DNA of 64,000 nt from Shewanella benthica KT99 (GCF_000172075.1 NZ_ABIC01000011.1:48571-112570), one strand, 5' to 3'. Positions 12,452 through 21,938 are shown, numbered from the stretch's first letter. Notes: a model not told the origin generated them from the sequence alone. Numbers and translations: made by a program.

Positions 12452-13031
12452 ACGCATAAAAGCATTAGACTTGCAACAGAAGAAAGTATTCGCCATCGCA
12501 TTGTGCCAACGTATGCTGCCTAACTATCAACTTTTTTCAGAGGTGTGTGAGTTTGGTGATCCACAAGTACTCGATACTGCACTTAGCTTATTATGGCAAT
12601 CTATCTACGATAAAAAGTTAAAACTCAATATTGATATCTACCTGGAAAGATTAGAGTTAAACACTCCAAATCCTGCCGACTTCGATGCCTATGGGGTCTA
12701 CCCCGCCATGGACGCGACCACGGCAATCATCGCCCTCTTGAGTGCCATACAGAGTAAAGTCGAAGAAGATATCGTCAACATCAGTAAACTCTCTTCGAGC
12801 ACAGTCGCCAACTACATAGAAGCGATTTCCGATGTCGATCTTGACGAAGATGCGTTTGATGACTACATATTTAATCATGAGGTCATGGTTGAAGAGAAGG
12901 AGCTGCAAAGCACACTACTGCAACTGATCGAAGACAATCCTAAGTTGCATGCTGACTTTGTAAAATCGTTGCGAAAAGAGATCATTGCAGCGGGCGTATC
13001 AAACATAGGTATCGTACAGCCTGAGAGCTAA
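12426..13031 (+). CDS. yjaG: YjaG family protein (DUF416)
   Basis: The 201-residue cytosolic protein belongs to the DUF416/YjaG family, whose function is not established. The family features are CQRMLPNYQLFSEV near residue 25-40, the central DFDAYGVYPAMDATTAI (E. coli YjaG has DFDLYGVYPAIDA) and the C-terminal RKEIIAAGVSNIGIV. It has no signal peptide or membrane segment and is rich in acidic residues in the second half. Its start lies inside the barA 3' end (26-base overlap), so it is likely translated from the barA message. This adjacency may reflect a shared promoter rather than a shared function. Confidence 0.88.
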   Translation: MTNKLGFFKRIKALDLQQKKVFAIALCQRMLPNYQLFSEVCEFGDPQVLDTALSLLWQSIYDKKLKLNIDIYLERLELNTPNPADFDAYGVYPAMDATTAIIALLSAIQSKVEEDIVNISKLSSSTVANYIEAISDVDLDEDAFDDYIFNHEVMVEEKELQSTLLQLIEDNPKLHADFVKSLRKEIIAAGVSNIGIVQPES

Positions 13032-13141
13032 CGCTATCACTCTCAATGAGAAAATTGATTTATGAAGGCTATATCCTGACTAAGAGGGCCTAACAGAGAC
13101 TCCACCATGTAAAAGCCAAACAGCCTCTAAGACCTTAGCTT

Positions 13142-13202
13142 AATAGCATCCCAATGAAAAACTGTGTTACTTTGATTAAAAAGTCAAATTAGGGATGCTA
13201 TT
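13142..13202 (+). promoter_or_regulatory. Inverted repeat that could hide the ribosome-binding site of the AEC transporter
   Basis: AATAGCATCCC (13142-13152) and GGGATGCTATT (13192-13202) are perfect 11-bp complements separated by 39 bases. The right arm covers the AGGG Shine-Dalgarno and ends one base before the preferred ATG at 13204. In an RNA this stem would block translation initiation. Whether the stem forms, and whether it is controlled by anything, is inference. Confidence 0.5.
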
Positions 13203-13203
13203 G

Positions 13204-14202
13204 ATGTCACCTATCTTAACTCCATTGTTTGCCGTACTTGGGATCATGTTGCTAGGCTCGCTTATCCAGAAAAGCAGGATCCTGTCACCTGATACCGATC
13301 AAGTATTAAACCAGTATGTCTATTACATCGCTTTTCCGGCGATCATGCTGATTGCCTTGGCAGAAACGCCTATCGAAGGGATCTTACAGTGGGGATTTAT
13401 TGCAGGTTATAGCTTAGCTATGATACTGACCTATACATTGGTGATGTTGGTATCCTATATCACCAACAAAGGCCGCACAGATATCGCATCACTCAGGGCG
13501 CTAAACACCACATTCGGTAATTGTGCTTTTATCGGCATGCCTCTACTCACCATACTGTTTCCGGATAATACTAATGCATTGACGGCTGCCGCCATCGCGA
13601 CACTGCTATCGGTGATTATGTTTGCCCTGGTCTTGGTCACCATCGAGTTATATCAAGGGCAAAAGCAAGCATCCCCCCTCGTCGTTATCTTTCAGTCTCT
13701 GGTGCAGAACCCAATTGTGATTGGTAGCAGCATAGGCATGGTAATTTCGGCTCTCAGCATTCAAGTCAATGAATCGGTATCAATCATATTACACCAGATA
13801 GGCATGACTTCCAGCCCCTGTGCCCTTTTTGCTATAGGCATGGTGCTCGCCAAGGCGAGCGGAGGGCAAGGACTCTCTCTTGCCTCAACTCGGCCCGATG
13901 AGGCTCTTCAAGTGACCGCTAAACAAGGAAGACTGCAACATATCGCCGAATTAAGCTGGATTAATGTGTGCAAATTATTGATACAACCAGGCTTGGCCTA
14001 TGTACTCTTAATGGCCTTTGGCGTCGAAGGAGACTGGCTGATCATGGGGGTCCTGCTAGCGTCGTTACCCACGGCAGCAAGTGTGTTTTTGTTGGCACAA
14101 AGGTATCGAGTGAAAGCCAGTATCAGTGCTCAGGCTATCATGTTAGGGACAGTGCTGAGTATCCTAACCCTGCCGACCATAGATTATCTACTTCGCAGTT
14201 AA
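13204..14202 (+). CDS. AEC family auxin-efflux-carrier-type transporter
   Basis: This is a polytopic inner-membrane protein of about 332 residues, with roughly ten hydrophobic segments in two halves separated by a hydrophilic linker near residues 205-245. That organisation is typical of the AEC (PIN-like/BASS-fold) superfamily, which exports or imports organic acids such as malonate or malate in bacteria. Recognisable pieces are LNQYVYYIAFPAIMLIALAE in the first half, LNTTFGNCAFIGMPLL, and the C-terminal ASLPTAASVFLLAQRY. The ATG at 13204 is preferred over 13195 because AGGG lies nine bases before it. The substrate cannot be told from sequence. It stands alone between yjaG and recN. Confidence 0.82.
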   Translation: MSPILTPLFAVLGIMLLGSLIQKSRILSPDTDQVLNQYVYYIAFPAIMLIALAETPIEGILQWGFIAGYSLAMILTYTLVMLVSYITNKGRTDIASLRALNTTFGNCAFIGMPLLTILFPDNTNALTAAAIATLLSVIMFALVLVTIELYQGQKQASPLVVIFQSLVQNPIVIGSSIGMVISALSIQVNESVSIILHQIGMTSSPCALFAIGMVLAKASGGQGLSLASTRPDEALQVTAKQGRLQHIAELSWINVCKLLIQPGLAYVLLMAFGVEGDWLIMGVLLASLPTAASVFLLAQRYRVKASISAQAIMLGTVLSILTLPTIDYLLRS

Positions 14203-14280
14203 CCCGCTCAGTATCGAGTGGCTAAGTGCGACTCAATCTTACAAATCAGAATAATATTGAGCAGTATTCACTCAAGGCTT

Positions 14281-14300
14281 TACTGTATATAAAATCAGTA
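14281..14300 (+). promoter_or_regulatory. LexA box 1 upstream of recN (imperfect)
   Basis: TACTGTATATAAAATCAGTA matches the SOS operator CTGT-N8-ACAG except for TCAG in the right half-site. It lies two bases from a perfect second box, an arrangement like the multiple LexA boxes of E. coli recN. Confidence 0.75.
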
Positions 14301-14302
14301 TA

Positions 14303-14322
14303 TACTGTTTAAAAACACAGTA
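14303..14322 (+). promoter_or_regulatory. LexA box 2 upstream of recN (perfect)
   Basis: TACTGTTTAAAAACACAGTA is an exact CTGT-N8-ACAG operator with flanking TA on both sides, 18 bases before the recN start. Established LexA knowledge implies strong SOS repression and DNA-damage induction of recN. Confidence 0.92.
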
Positions 14323-14340
14323 CATTAAAGGGATGTCATT

Positions 14341-16002
14341 ATGCTTTGCCAACTCAGCATCAATAATTTCGCCATCGTTCGCTTTCTGGAGCTAGACTTC
14401 AAGCCTGGAATGACCAGTATTACCGGTGAAACCGGTGCGGGTAAATCGATTGCAATTGACGCCCTGGGACTGTGCCTGGGGAACCGAGCCGATGCCAGCA
14501 CGGTAAGGCCTGGTGCGACTAAAGCCGAGGTGAGCGCCAGATTTTCCTTGAATGACATCCCAGTTGCCAAACGTTGGCTCGAAGATAACGATCTCGACCA
14601 TGATAATGACTGCATACTCAGGCGAACTGTTGGCAGCGATGGACGTTCCAGGGCATACATCAATGGCAATCCGGTGCCCTTATCACAGGCTAAAAATCTC
14701 GGGCAACTGCTTATTGGTATTCATGGTCAACATGCACACCATGCCATGCTTAAGAGTGAACATCAGCTTACGCTATTAGACAGTTATGCCAATCATAAAA
14801 TGCTACTCGACTCAGTCGCCGCAGGTTACCAGCGCTGTAAACTGATAGAAAAAGAGCTTAAGGCCTTAACTCAGTCACAACATGAACGTATTTCTCGCAA
14901 GCAGTTACTCCAGTATCAGGTCGAGGAGCTCGACGAATTTAGCCTTTCTCCCGGTGAATTTGAACAGATAGAGGCTGAGCACAAGAAGCTCGCCAATGGC
15001 ACAGCCTTGGTTGAAGCCTGTAAAAATGAGCTGTTTATCTTACAGGAAAATGATCAGGGCAGCGTCGAGTCCTTGATCAACGCGGGTATCACTCAAGCCC
15101 AGGAGCTCGAGTCCTATGACCCTCTGCTGACAAATGTCGTTAATATGCTAAACGAAGCCCTTATTCAAGTTCAGGAGAGCTGCAGCGAGCTGGAGACTTA
15201 CTTAGCAGGCTTAGAGCTGGACCCGCAACATTTTGCCTACTTAGAACAGAGATTATCCCAAGCCATACAGCTGGCGCGTAAGCATCACGTCAACCCGAAC
15301 GAACTGGCCGCTCATCATCTGACACTTAAATCTGAGTTGAGCGGCCTAGATTCTGACGAGGAAGCCTTGGACGATCTAAAGCAACAAGTTGCCGCCAGTC
15401 GAGACAGCTATCTGCTACATGCCAAAAAACTCAGCCGGAGTCGTTGTCGTTCTGCCAAAGAGTTGGACAAGCAAGTCACTCAATCTATCCATGAATTGAA
15501 CATGCCTAAAGGGAAGTTTTCTATCTCGGTCACATTCAATAAAGAGCTCAGTTCACCGAATGGCTGTGACAACATAGAATTTCTCGTCACCACCAATCCC
15601 GGACAGCCGCTGCTGCCACTGTCTAAGGTCGCATCCGGTGGTGAACTCTCCAGAATAGGACTAGGCATCCAAGTCATTACTGCCAAGAAAGTATCGACAC
15701 CTACGCTCATTTTTGATGAAGTCGATGTGGGGATTTCGGGAGCGACTGCGGCAGTGGTTGGACGTATGCTGAGAAAATTAGGTGACTCTACTCAGGTATT
15801 ATGTGTGACCCACCTCCCCCAAGTTGCCGGCAACGGACACCAACACATGTTTGTCGACAAGAAGAGCAAAGCGGGTAAAACAGAAACATCCATGACACCA
15901 CTGAACAGAAATCAACGCATCGAGGAGCTGGCCCGTTTGCTGGGTGGCGATGAGATCACTAACAATACATTAGCGAACGCCAAGGAGTTGTTGCAAGCTT
16001 AG
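14341..16002 (+). CDS. recN: DNA repair protein RecN
   Basis: RecN is an SMC-like ATPase acting early in recombinational repair of double-strand breaks. The 553-residue protein begins MLCQLSINNFAIVRFLELDF and has Walker A in TGETGAGKS (about 30-38). A long coiled-coil midsection (about 155-365) follows, then the ABC signature KVASGGELSRIGLGIQV and Walker B in LIFDEVDVGISG. The D-loop/His switch is in CVTHLPQVAGNG. All catalytic motifs are present and the length is normal. AAAGGG just upstream provides the ribosome-binding site. Two LexA boxes within 60 bases upstream predict SOS control. Confidence 0.98.
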   Translation: MLCQLSINNFAIVRFLELDFKPGMTSITGETGAGKSIAIDALGLCLGNRADASTVRPGATKAEVSARFSLNDIPVAKRWLEDNDLDHDNDCILRRTVGSDGRSRAYINGNPVPLSQAKNLGQLLIGIHGQHAHHAMLKSEHQLTLLDSYANHKMLLDSVAAGYQRCKLIEKELKALTQSQHERISRKQLLQYQVEELDEFSLSPGEFEQIEAEHKKLANGTALVEACKNELFILQENDQGSVESLINAGITQAQELESYDPLLTNVVNMLNEALIQVQESCSELETYLAGLELDPQHFAYLEQRLSQAIQLARKHHVNPNELAAHHLTLKSELSGLDSDEEALDDLKQQVAASRDSYLLHAKKLSRSRCRSAKELDKQVTQSIHELNMPKGKFSISVTFNKELSSPNGCDNIEFLVTTNPGQPLLPLSKVASGGELSRIGLGIQVITAKKVSTPTLIFDEVDVGISGATAAVVGRMLRKLGDSTQVLCVTHLPQVAGNGHQHMFVDKKSKAGKTETSMTPLNRNQRIEELARLLGGDEITNNTLANAKELLQA

Positions 16003-16343
16003 ATTATCTAAGCGGGGAAATTGGATATAGCGCTTCCCTTGGTCTATATTTCCCTTAGAGTCATCAGGCAGATGGCAGTTTCCATAGGCATGCAAGCGTC
16101 ACCACAGATCATAGAGCCTATGAAATCTCTTTACTCAGACAGATCAGGTCGTACAAGTACTCGCCGGATACGATGTTGTAATAGATTTTACCTAGGCACC
16201 TTCATATCGACATTCAATTTCATCGGTGAGCTGATAGGTCCGGTAACCGCTTGTATCACCTACTATGGTACAGACAATGCGGAACAAGATCTGTTTGGTC
16301 ATATCGCCGACCCCAGCTTTTTCGCCAAAGCCACCTGGATATT
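16003..16343. other. Non-coding interval between recN and pgpA, possibly a decayed gene
   Basis: The stretch lies between convergent recN and pgpA. A 108-codon frame with a TTG start exists on the plus strand but shows no family I recognise. On the minus strand, frame-shifted pieces look coding-like, for example LTDEIECRYEGA and FIGSMICGDACMPMETAI, interrupted by stops. This may be the relic of a minus-strand gene that lay downstream of pgpA. No clear terminator, repeat or RNA gene was seen. Confidence 0.3.
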
Positions 16344-16838
16344 CTAAGCGAAATAGTAAGCCAACACCTGCAGACAAATCAGCGAGAAAATGCCTGCCAG
16401 TACATCGTCAATCATGATACCGAAACCACCGTGTACCTTGGCATCCAGCCAACGAATGGGCCAAGGTTTAAGGATATCGAAAAAGCGAAATAAAGCGAAG
16501 CCTATGACTAACCAGAGCCAACCCGCTGGCGCGGCTATCATGGTGATGAGTAATCCGGCAATTTCATCCCACACAATAGCCCCATGATCGTGAACCCCCA
16601 TGTCTTTAGCGGCCTTATCACAGATATAAAATCCAGCAAGCACACTCAACAAGGTGAGCGCCAGATACCAAGGCAAGCTAAGAGGGGCCATCAAGAGGAA
16701 TAACGGAATAGCGGCCAAGGTACCGAAGGTCCCCGGCGCTTTTGCCGCGAGTCCCGAACCAAACCCAAGCGCTAAAAAGTGAATGGGATTCTTCAGGGAA
16801 AGATGAGTTAACGCTTTGTCTTTAGATAATATGTTCAT
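16344..16838 (-). CDS. pgpA: Phosphatidylglycerophosphatase A PgpA
   Basis: PgpA removes the phosphate from phosphatidylglycerol phosphate in the inner membrane, the last step to phosphatidylglycerol. The 164-residue protein has four hydrophobic segments. The family motifs are GSGLAAKAPGTFGTLAAIP near residues 28-46, DKAAKDMGVHDHGAIVWDEIAG around 84-105 (metal-binding acidic residues) and PIRWLDAKVHGGFGIMIDD near 126-144. Its start overlaps the thiL stop by one base (TAATG), implying translational coupling. It is last in the rib/nusB/thiL block. Confidence 0.96.
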   Translation of the reverse strand: MNILSKDKALTHLSLKNPIHFLALGFGSGLAAKAPGTFGTLAAIPLFLLMAPLSLPWYLALTLLSVLAGFYICDKAAKDMGVHDHGAIVWDEIAGLLITMIAAPAGWLWLVIGFALFRFFDILKPWPIRWLDAKVHGGFGIMIDDVLAGIFSLICLQVLAYYFA

Positions 16839-17797
16839 TAGGAGAAATGTTCGAAACCTATGTTGGTCAGATTAAATGGCTCTCCGTTGCGTATCAATCT
16901 CAGTTGCTTGTCTGACGTCACCTGTCCCACCTGGGTAAATTCGACACAGGCATGAGCTAACGCCGTATCTAAGGCACCTTTCTGCGCCTCTGGAACGGTA
17001 AAGAGCAGCTCATAATCCTCACCTCCGGATAACGCATAGTTTAAGGCCTCTAGCTCAGATACTGAGTCTTTGACGGCCTGGGATAGCGGCAATAGATCCA
17101 CATCAATAACCGCACCGACCTCAGAACGCTTCAGCACATGCAATATATCCGCTGCCAAACCATCGGATAGATCGATGGCACTCGAGGCTAGGTTTCGCAG
17201 TGCTTGCCCCGCCAACACTCTCGGTGTCGGGTAATAATGACGATTAATCAGATACTCGTTATATTCAACATCGACTCGCCTGTTACCGCGTATCACATCC
17301 AGGCCCAATGCCGAGTCACCTAAGGTGCCGGTGACATAGATCCAGTCACCATTTTTGGCACCGCTTCTTGTCAGCGCGGTTCCTGTTGGCACTAATCCGT
17401 TGATGGTGATGCTGATCGAACGCGGGCCACGAGTCGTATCTCCGCCTATGAGCGACACCCCGTAATACTCGGCGGCATCGAACAAACCGCTACTAAACTG
17501 CTCTAACCAGGTCTCATCCACATCTGGCAAGGTTAATGCCAGTGTCATCCATGCAGGCTCGGCGCCCATGGAAGCGAGATCGGATAGGTTAACGGCTAAG
17601 GATTTATAGCCCAAGGCTTGAGGCGGAATATCGGCATAAAAATGGACATTCTCGACTAAGGTGTCACAGGAGATGGCGATGGATTTATTTGCCGCGACCT
17701 GTACCAGAGCACAATCGTCACCTATGCCTAACTCGACATCGCGACGCGTTTGACCACGACGATTAAAGAAATGCTCGATTAATTGAAATTCTTTCAA
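16838..17797 (-). CDS. thiL: Thiamine-monophosphate kinase ThiL
   Basis: ThiL phosphorylates thiamine monophosphate to the coenzyme thiamine diphosphate using ATP. The 319-residue protein has the PurM/ThiL fold signatures. These are GIGDDCALV near residue 25 (metal/ATP binding), [53 protein letters not shown] and [14 protein letters not shown]. It overlaps pgpA by one base and follows nusB, a gene order widely conserved in gammaproteobacteria. A terminator lies between nusB and thiL, so it may also have its own promoter. Confidence 0.97.
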   Translation of the reverse strand: MKEFQLIEHFFNRRGQTRRDVELGIGDDCALVQVAANKSIAISCDTLVENVHFYADIPPQALGYKSLAVNLSDLASMGAEPAWMTLALTLPDVDETWLEQFSSGLFDAAEYYGVSLIGGDTTRGPRSISITINGLVPTGTALTRSGAKNGDWIYVTGTLGDSALGLDVIRGNRRVDVEYNEYLINRHYYPTPRVLAGQALRNLASSAIDLSDGLAADILHVLKRSEVGAVIDVDLLPLSQAVKDSVSELEALNYALSGGEDYELLFTVPEAQKGALDTALAHACVEFTQVGQVTSDKQLRLIRNGEPFNLTNIGFEHFS

Positions 17798-17867
17798 GGA
17801 TTGGTTTTCCCGTATCTGAGTAAGCTAAGTACATCTGATTTTAGGATAAATACTGGATTCGCGAGGC

Positions 17868-17898
17868 AAAAAAAATGGCATCCTGAGATGCCGTTTTT
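17868..17898 (-). terminator. Rho-independent terminator after nusB
   Basis: On the minus strand CGGCATC and GATGCCA (a 6-7 bp stem, loop TCAG) are preceded by A and followed by eight T residues. It starts a few bases after the nusB stop and should end most transcripts of the rib-nusB block before thiL. Confidence 0.85.
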
Positions 17899-17902
17899 CG
17901 TA

Positions 17903-18307
17903 TTACTTACGACCCACTATCTTGTCGAGAATACCGTTAACAAACTTATGGCCATCTTCTGCACCAAATGTTTTTGCCAGCTCGATAGCTTCGTTGATGG
18001 CAACCTTATAGGGCACATCCTTGCGGAATGTAAGCTCATAGGTCGCCATTCTCAGTATCGCTTTCTCGATAGGCGAAACTTCGGCAAATGGACGCTCAAC
18101 ATGAGGAATAATTAGTTCATCTATTTGAGCGGATTTCGTTGTCGTTCCGGTGAATAACTCACGGAAATAGGCGACATCGATACCATCGATTTTTTGCTCT
18201 GTAAGAAACTCATGCTCCACATCGGCAATATTATTTCCGCTTAACTGCCAAGAGTAAATGGCTTGTACGGCTAAACGGCGGGCCTTGCGGCGCTCAGAAG
18301 GTTTCAT
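17903..18307 (-). CDS. nusB: Transcription antitermination protein NusB
   Basis: NusB binds boxA RNA with NusE (S10) and supports antitermination of rRNA operons. The 134-residue all-helical protein begins [20 protein letters not shown], the family's RNA-binding arginine-rich helix. It also contains [37 protein letters not shown] in pieces that match the conserved core, ending [10 protein letters not shown]. It follows ribH by eight bases and is likely translationally linked to it. Length and motifs are normal. Confidence 0.97.
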   Translation of the reverse strand: MKPSERRKARRLAVQAIYSWQLSGNNIADVEHEFLTEQKIDGIDVAYFRELFTGTTTKSAQIDELIIPHVERPFAEVSPIEKAILRMATYELTFRKDVPYKVAINEAIELAKTFGAEDGHKFVNGILDKIVGRK

Positions 18308-18315
18308 CTTTATTC

Positions 18316-18798
18316 CTAATCTTGCAAATGCTGTTCTAGTTCTTGCAGGACGTTAACCATCTCCAGCAGACCAAGTGCGGCTTCGCCACCCTTGTTACCC
18401 GCCTTAGTACCTGAGCGCTCAATTGCTTGCTCTATGGTATCGGTAGTCAACACACCGAATGAGACAGGAATGTCGAACTCAAGCGCAACTTGAGCCAGTC
18501 CCTTGTTACATTCGCCTGCAACAAATTCAAAATGTGGCGTTCCACCGCGGATCACTGCACCGAGCGCAATAATTCCATCAAACTTACCACTAGCAGCAAC
18601 GCGACGTGCAGCTAAAGGCAGTTCTACGGCTCCGGGGACTCGTACGACTGTGATGTTATCATCAGCAACTTGACCGAAACGCTTTAGTGTATCAACCGCG
18701 CCCTTGAGTAAACTCTCAACAAGAAAACTGTTGAAGCGTGATACTACGATAGCAACCTTGGCGTTTTTCGACTCGATATTACCTTGAACTATGTTCAT
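18316..18798 (-). CDS. ribH: 6,7-dimethyl-8-ribityllumazine synthase RibH
   Basis: RibH condenses the ribityl-aminouracil intermediate with dihydroxybutanone phosphate, the penultimate riboflavin step; the family assembles into 60-mers or pentamers. The 160-residue protein shows the active-site segments [49 protein letters not shown] (with the catalytic His in the GGTPHF loop) and [24 protein letters not shown] in parts. It lies between ribBX and nusB. Riboflavin output matters in Shewanella because secreted flavins shuttle electrons; that is general knowledge, not visible here. Confidence 0.97.
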   Translation of the reverse strand: MNIVQGNIESKNAKVAIVVSRFNSFLVESLLKGAVDTLKRFGQVADDNITVVRVPGAVELPLAARRVAASGKFDGIIALGAVIRGGTPHFEFVAGECNKGLAQVALEFDIPVSFGVLTTDTIEQAIERSGTKAGNKGGEAALGLLEMVNVLQELEQHLQD

Positions 18799-18921
18799 TT
18801 ATCTTACCTAAATTAGCTGATTTAACCGGCTCGGACACGGAAGAGGCAGCATGATATCACAGCCCCTCACGTTGTTCTCCATGCAAACCACAAGAATTGA
18901 TTTAATTTGAACAGATTTTAT

Positions 18922-20025
18922 CTATTCACTTATGTACTCGGTCACTTCTAAGCCAAAACCTGAAAGTGAATGATAACGTTTAGGTGAGCTCAGTAAACGC
19001 ATCTTAGTCACACCAATATTGGCTAATATCTGCGAGCCGACACCTACTTGACGTGAAGTCCCTTGCCACTTGGCTGGAGTGGGTGCTAGGCCATTGTCTT
19101 CGAGCTCGAATGCCTTTACTTTGGCAAGAATATCACTGCTGTGCTCCTGATTACCCAGCAGCACCAATACTCCGCCTTCATCGGCAATACGTTGCATCGC
19201 CTTCTCAAGGGGCCAGCTACGCTTCTGATCACGTTCCGAGTGCAACAGGTCATTGAAGGTATTTTGCAGATGCACACGCACCAGCACTTCTTCTTTAACT
19301 TCACCCTTAATCAATACATAGTGGAGCTGATTATCGATAGTGTCTCTGAAGGTCAGCATATCGAACTCGCCGAAGCGTGTGGGTAATTTACACTTAGCCT
19401 CACGTACCACGTTGCTCTCTTTGGTATTGCGATATTCGATAAGATCGGCGATGGTGCCCATCTTAAGACCATGTTTCTCGGCGAACACCTCAAGATCCGG
19501 ACGACGAGCCATGGTGCCATCTTCATTCAATATTTCGACAATCACAGATGACGCTTCAAAGCCTGCCAGCCTGGCTAAATCACAACCTGCCTCGGTATGA
19601 CCCGCACGAATAAGCACGCCACCCTCTTTCGCCATCAAGGGGAAAATATGACCCGGCTGCACTATGTCACTGGCCTTAGCGTCTTTTGCGACCGCGGCTA
19701 ACACAGTTACTGCTCTGTCTTGGGCCGAAATACCGGTAGTCACGCCTTCGGCAGCCTCGATAGACATGGTGAAATTAGTCGAAAACTGGGCATTATTATT
19801 GACCACCATCAAAGGCAAGTTCAGCTGCTGACAACGTGATTGAGTCAATGTCTGACAGATCAGTCCGCGGCCGAAGGTCGCCATAAAGTTAATTGCTTGT
19901 GCCGTGACCATGTCTGCTGCCATGATCAGATCGCCTTCATTCTCACGATCTTCATCGTCCATCAAGATAACCATTTTACCGAGCCGAATATCTTCGATGA
20001 TCTTTTCTATACTGTGTAACGACAT
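18922..20025 (-). CDS. ribBX: 3,4-dihydroxy-2-butanone 4-phosphate synthase with degenerate GTP cyclohydrolase II-like domain (RibBX type)
   Basis: The N-terminal domain (about 1-205) is a complete RibB, with [16 protein letters not shown] at 23-38, the RGLICQTL region and [16 protein letters not shown]. It makes dihydroxybutanone phosphate from ribulose 5-phosphate. The C-terminal half (about 206-367) aligns with RibA, but the zinc cysteines and the QEGRGIGL motif of GTP cyclohydrolase II are absent; the corresponding stretch reads [19 protein letters not shown]. This matches the RibBX variant described in proteobacteria including Shewanella, where the second domain has no cyclohydrolase activity. 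A functional ribA must then lie elsewhere. It would often be mis-annotated as bifunctional RibBA. Confidence 0.92.
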   Translation of the reverse strand: MSLHSIEKIIEDIRLGKMVILMDDEDRENEGDLIMAADMVTAQAINFMATFGRGLICQTLTQSRCQQLNLPLMVVNNNAQFSTNFTMSIEAAEGVTTGISAQDRAVTVLAAVAKDAKASDIVQPGHIFPLMAKEGGVLIRAGHTEAGCDLARLAGFEASSVIVEILNEDGTMARRPDLEVFAEKHGLKMGTIADLIEYRNTKESNVVREAKCKLPTRFGEFDMLTFRDTIDNQLHYVLIKGEVKEEVLVRVHLQNTFNDLLHSERDQKRSWPLEKAMQRIADEGGVLVLLGNQEHSSDILAKVKAFELEDNGLAPTPAKWQGTSRQVGVGSQILANIGVTKMRLLSSPKRYHSLSGFGLEVTEYISE

Positions 20026-20129
20026 TGTAAGGCCTTAAATTTTATAGTTTCGAGTATCTGGTTTAGGCAAAAACCTATGAACCGATATTTATTATCAATT
20101 TAATCTTCTATTCACAGGTATTCTAGTGT

Positions 20130-20792
20130 CTAACGCAAAAAACCTGAGCGAGCTAACAGATCCATAGTCACATTTGACTCAGGCTGCGGCACTTCTTTAT
20201 TGGTGTATGTCATTAAACGCTCTAAATGACGAGCAATCAGGTCGACTTCGATATTCACCTTGTCACCCGCCTTGAGACTCTCGAGGGTCGTCTCTGTGGC
20301 GGTATGAGGCACAATAGTCAGTCTGAAACGATTGTCTTGCACCTCATTCACCGTCAAACTGACCCCATCTAGGGTGATCGAGCCTTTGTGAGCGATATAA
20401 CGGGCCAACTCTGCCGGTGCGCTCAGCCAAAATTCGATGGCCTTGCCTCGGTATTGCCGGTCATCCACGGTCGCCACGCCATCGACATGGCCGCTGACCA
20501 TGTGTCCACCTAATCGAGTAGTTGGCGTCACGGCTTTTTCGAGGTTAACTCGGGTACCGACCTGGTATTTGGCAAAGCCTGTCAGGCTAACGGTTTCAGC
20601 CGAAATGTCGGCGACATAACCATCACTGAGGCACTCGACGACGGTCAAACAGACCCCATTGGTCGCTATGCTATCCCCTAGACGCACATCGGACAGGTCG
20701 AGTTTATTACTCGCCACGTTGAGGCGAATATCATCTCCTAGTCGCTCTATCTTTCTTAAGGTTCCTACTGACTCTATGATCCCGGTAAACAT
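20130..20792 (-). CDS. ribE: Riboflavin synthase alpha chain RibE
   Basis: Riboflavin synthase dismutates two lumazine molecules into riboflavin and a recyclable pyrimidine. The 220-residue protein has the internal duplication of two lumazine-binding domains. The first begins MFTGIIESVGTLRKIERLGD and includes GDSIATNGVCLTVVE. The second includes GHVDGVATV and the parallel KGSITLDGVSLTVNEV. Cys and Ser/Thr residues in the repeated GVxLTV motifs are family-typical. It follows ribD with a three-base gap and precedes ribBX. Some annotations call this gene ribC. Confidence 0.97.
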   Translation of the reverse strand: MFTGIIESVGTLRKIERLGDDIRLNVASNKLDLSDVRLGDSIATNGVCLTVVECLSDGYVADISAETVSLTGFAKYQVGTRVNLEKAVTPTTRLGGHMVSGHVDGVATVDDRQYRGKAIEFWLSAPAELARYIAHKGSITLDGVSLTVNEVQDNRFRLTIVPHTATETTLESLKAGDKVNIEVDLIARHLERLMTYTNKEVPQPESNVTMDLLARSGFLR

Positions 20793-20795
20793 AAA

Positions 20796-21938
20796 TTATG
20801 ACCTTATTTTTAACGTCAAACGGGTGTCATCACCCAATTTACGTTCATCGATTAATTCGACGGATGGAATATCTGCCATATCGGTATAGTCAGGCAGAGA
20901 GATTAAATTACGTCCGTTCGCGCCTAAAAGCTTCATCGCCTGATAGAGGATTAATTCATCGGCATGATTGTGACTAATGACACTGCCGGCCAGTGTTGCT
21001 CCCGCCTCGATTAACACCGAATTACAGGTTTTACCTAAGTGAGAAAACAGCGCGGTTAACTCGACTCTGCCGTCATTGTCAGAAGCGAGTGTCAGCCCGG
21101 AGACATGCTCCGGCCAAGTGTCCTGTTCAGCCTGAGGATAATCGACACAAGAAACCAATAATATAGGGCTAGTGATAGCAAATAGTTTCGCTGATGACGT
21201 GAGTCTGGCGCGGCTGTCGAGTATGACTCTAAGTGGCTGGAGCAATGAGTCTGCATCGACTTGCTGCGCTAACAAGCCTAGTTCACTGTGACGCACATTG
21301 AGGGACGGATCATCTAACAACACGGTTTCGATGCCAGTTACCAAGGCGCAGCTCCGCGCCCTTAAGCGCTGCACATCGCGGCGAGACTCTGGGCCGGTGA
21401 TCCATTTGGATGCGCCGTTACTCAAGGCTGTCTTGCCGTCTAAGCTAGCGGCAAGTTTTACCGTCACCCAAGGAAGCGCGCTTTGCATGCGTTTCATAAA
21501 GCCAGGATTAATTTGCGCGGCCTCATCACCAAGCAGGCCAACATCGACCTTAATCCCCGCATCCTTGAGCATGTTAATGCCTCGACCCGACACCCGAGGA
21601 TTGGGATCTTCTACGGCCACCACGACACGGGATATGCCGTGTTTAATCAGCGCCTCTGCGCAGGGAGGAGTGCGACCATAATGGCTACAAGGCTCCAGGG
21701 TCACATAAGCTGTTGCGCCCTTTAGATCGGCTAGGCCATCGGCGCGCTGCGTGGCCATGGCTAAGGCATGCACCTCGGCATGGGGGCCGCCGGCGCGAAT
21801 ATGGAAACCTTCACCGAGGATCTGATCATCTAAGGTGATGACACAACCGACACAGGGATTAGGGCGAGTGGTATATAAACCACGACGTGCAAGTTTGATT
21901 GCACGGCTCATAAATTCAGTATCTTCTATTGACCACAT
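20796..21938 (-). CDS. ribD: Bifunctional deaminase/reductase RibD
   Basis: RibD performs the second and third riboflavin steps: deamination of the diaminopyrimidine and reduction of its ribosyl side chain. The N-terminal deaminase domain has the zinc ligands in GGPHAEVHAL and EPCSHYGRTPPCAEAL. The C-terminal reductase domain has WVTVKLAASLDGKTALSNG, SKWITGPESRRDVQRLRA and the NADPH-binding LIEAGATLAGS. I chose the ATG at 21938 (MWSIEDTEFMSRAI, 380 residues), the usual family start; the frame extends five codons further. It is followed at once by ribE and preceded by nrdR. Confidence 0.96.
   Translation of the reverse strand: MWSIEDTEFMSRAIKLARRGLYTTRPNPCVGCVITLDDQILGEGFHIRAGGPHAEVHALAMATQRADGLADLKGATAYVTLEPCSHYGRTPPCAEALIKHGISRVVVAVEDPNPRVSGRGINMLKDAGIKVDVGLLGDEAAQINPGFMKRMQSALPWVTVKLAASLDGKTALSNGASKWITGPESRRDVQRLRARSCALVTGIETVLLDDPSLNVRHSELGLLAQQVDADSLLQPLRVILDSRARLTSSAKLFAITSPILLVSCVDYPQAEQDTWPEHVSGLTLASDNDGRVELTALFSHLGKTCNSVLIEAGATLAGSVISHNHADELILYQAMKLLGANGRNLISLPDYTDMADIPSVELIDERKLGDDTRLTLKIRS

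Noticed and set aside
16021..16347. 108-codon plus-strand frame after recN
   Set aside because: TTG start, no ribosome-binding site, no family; it overlaps the pgpA end.
18922..20025. Bifunctional RibBA call
   Set aside because: The GTP cyclohydrolase II zinc cysteines and catalytic motif are absent from the C-terminal domain.
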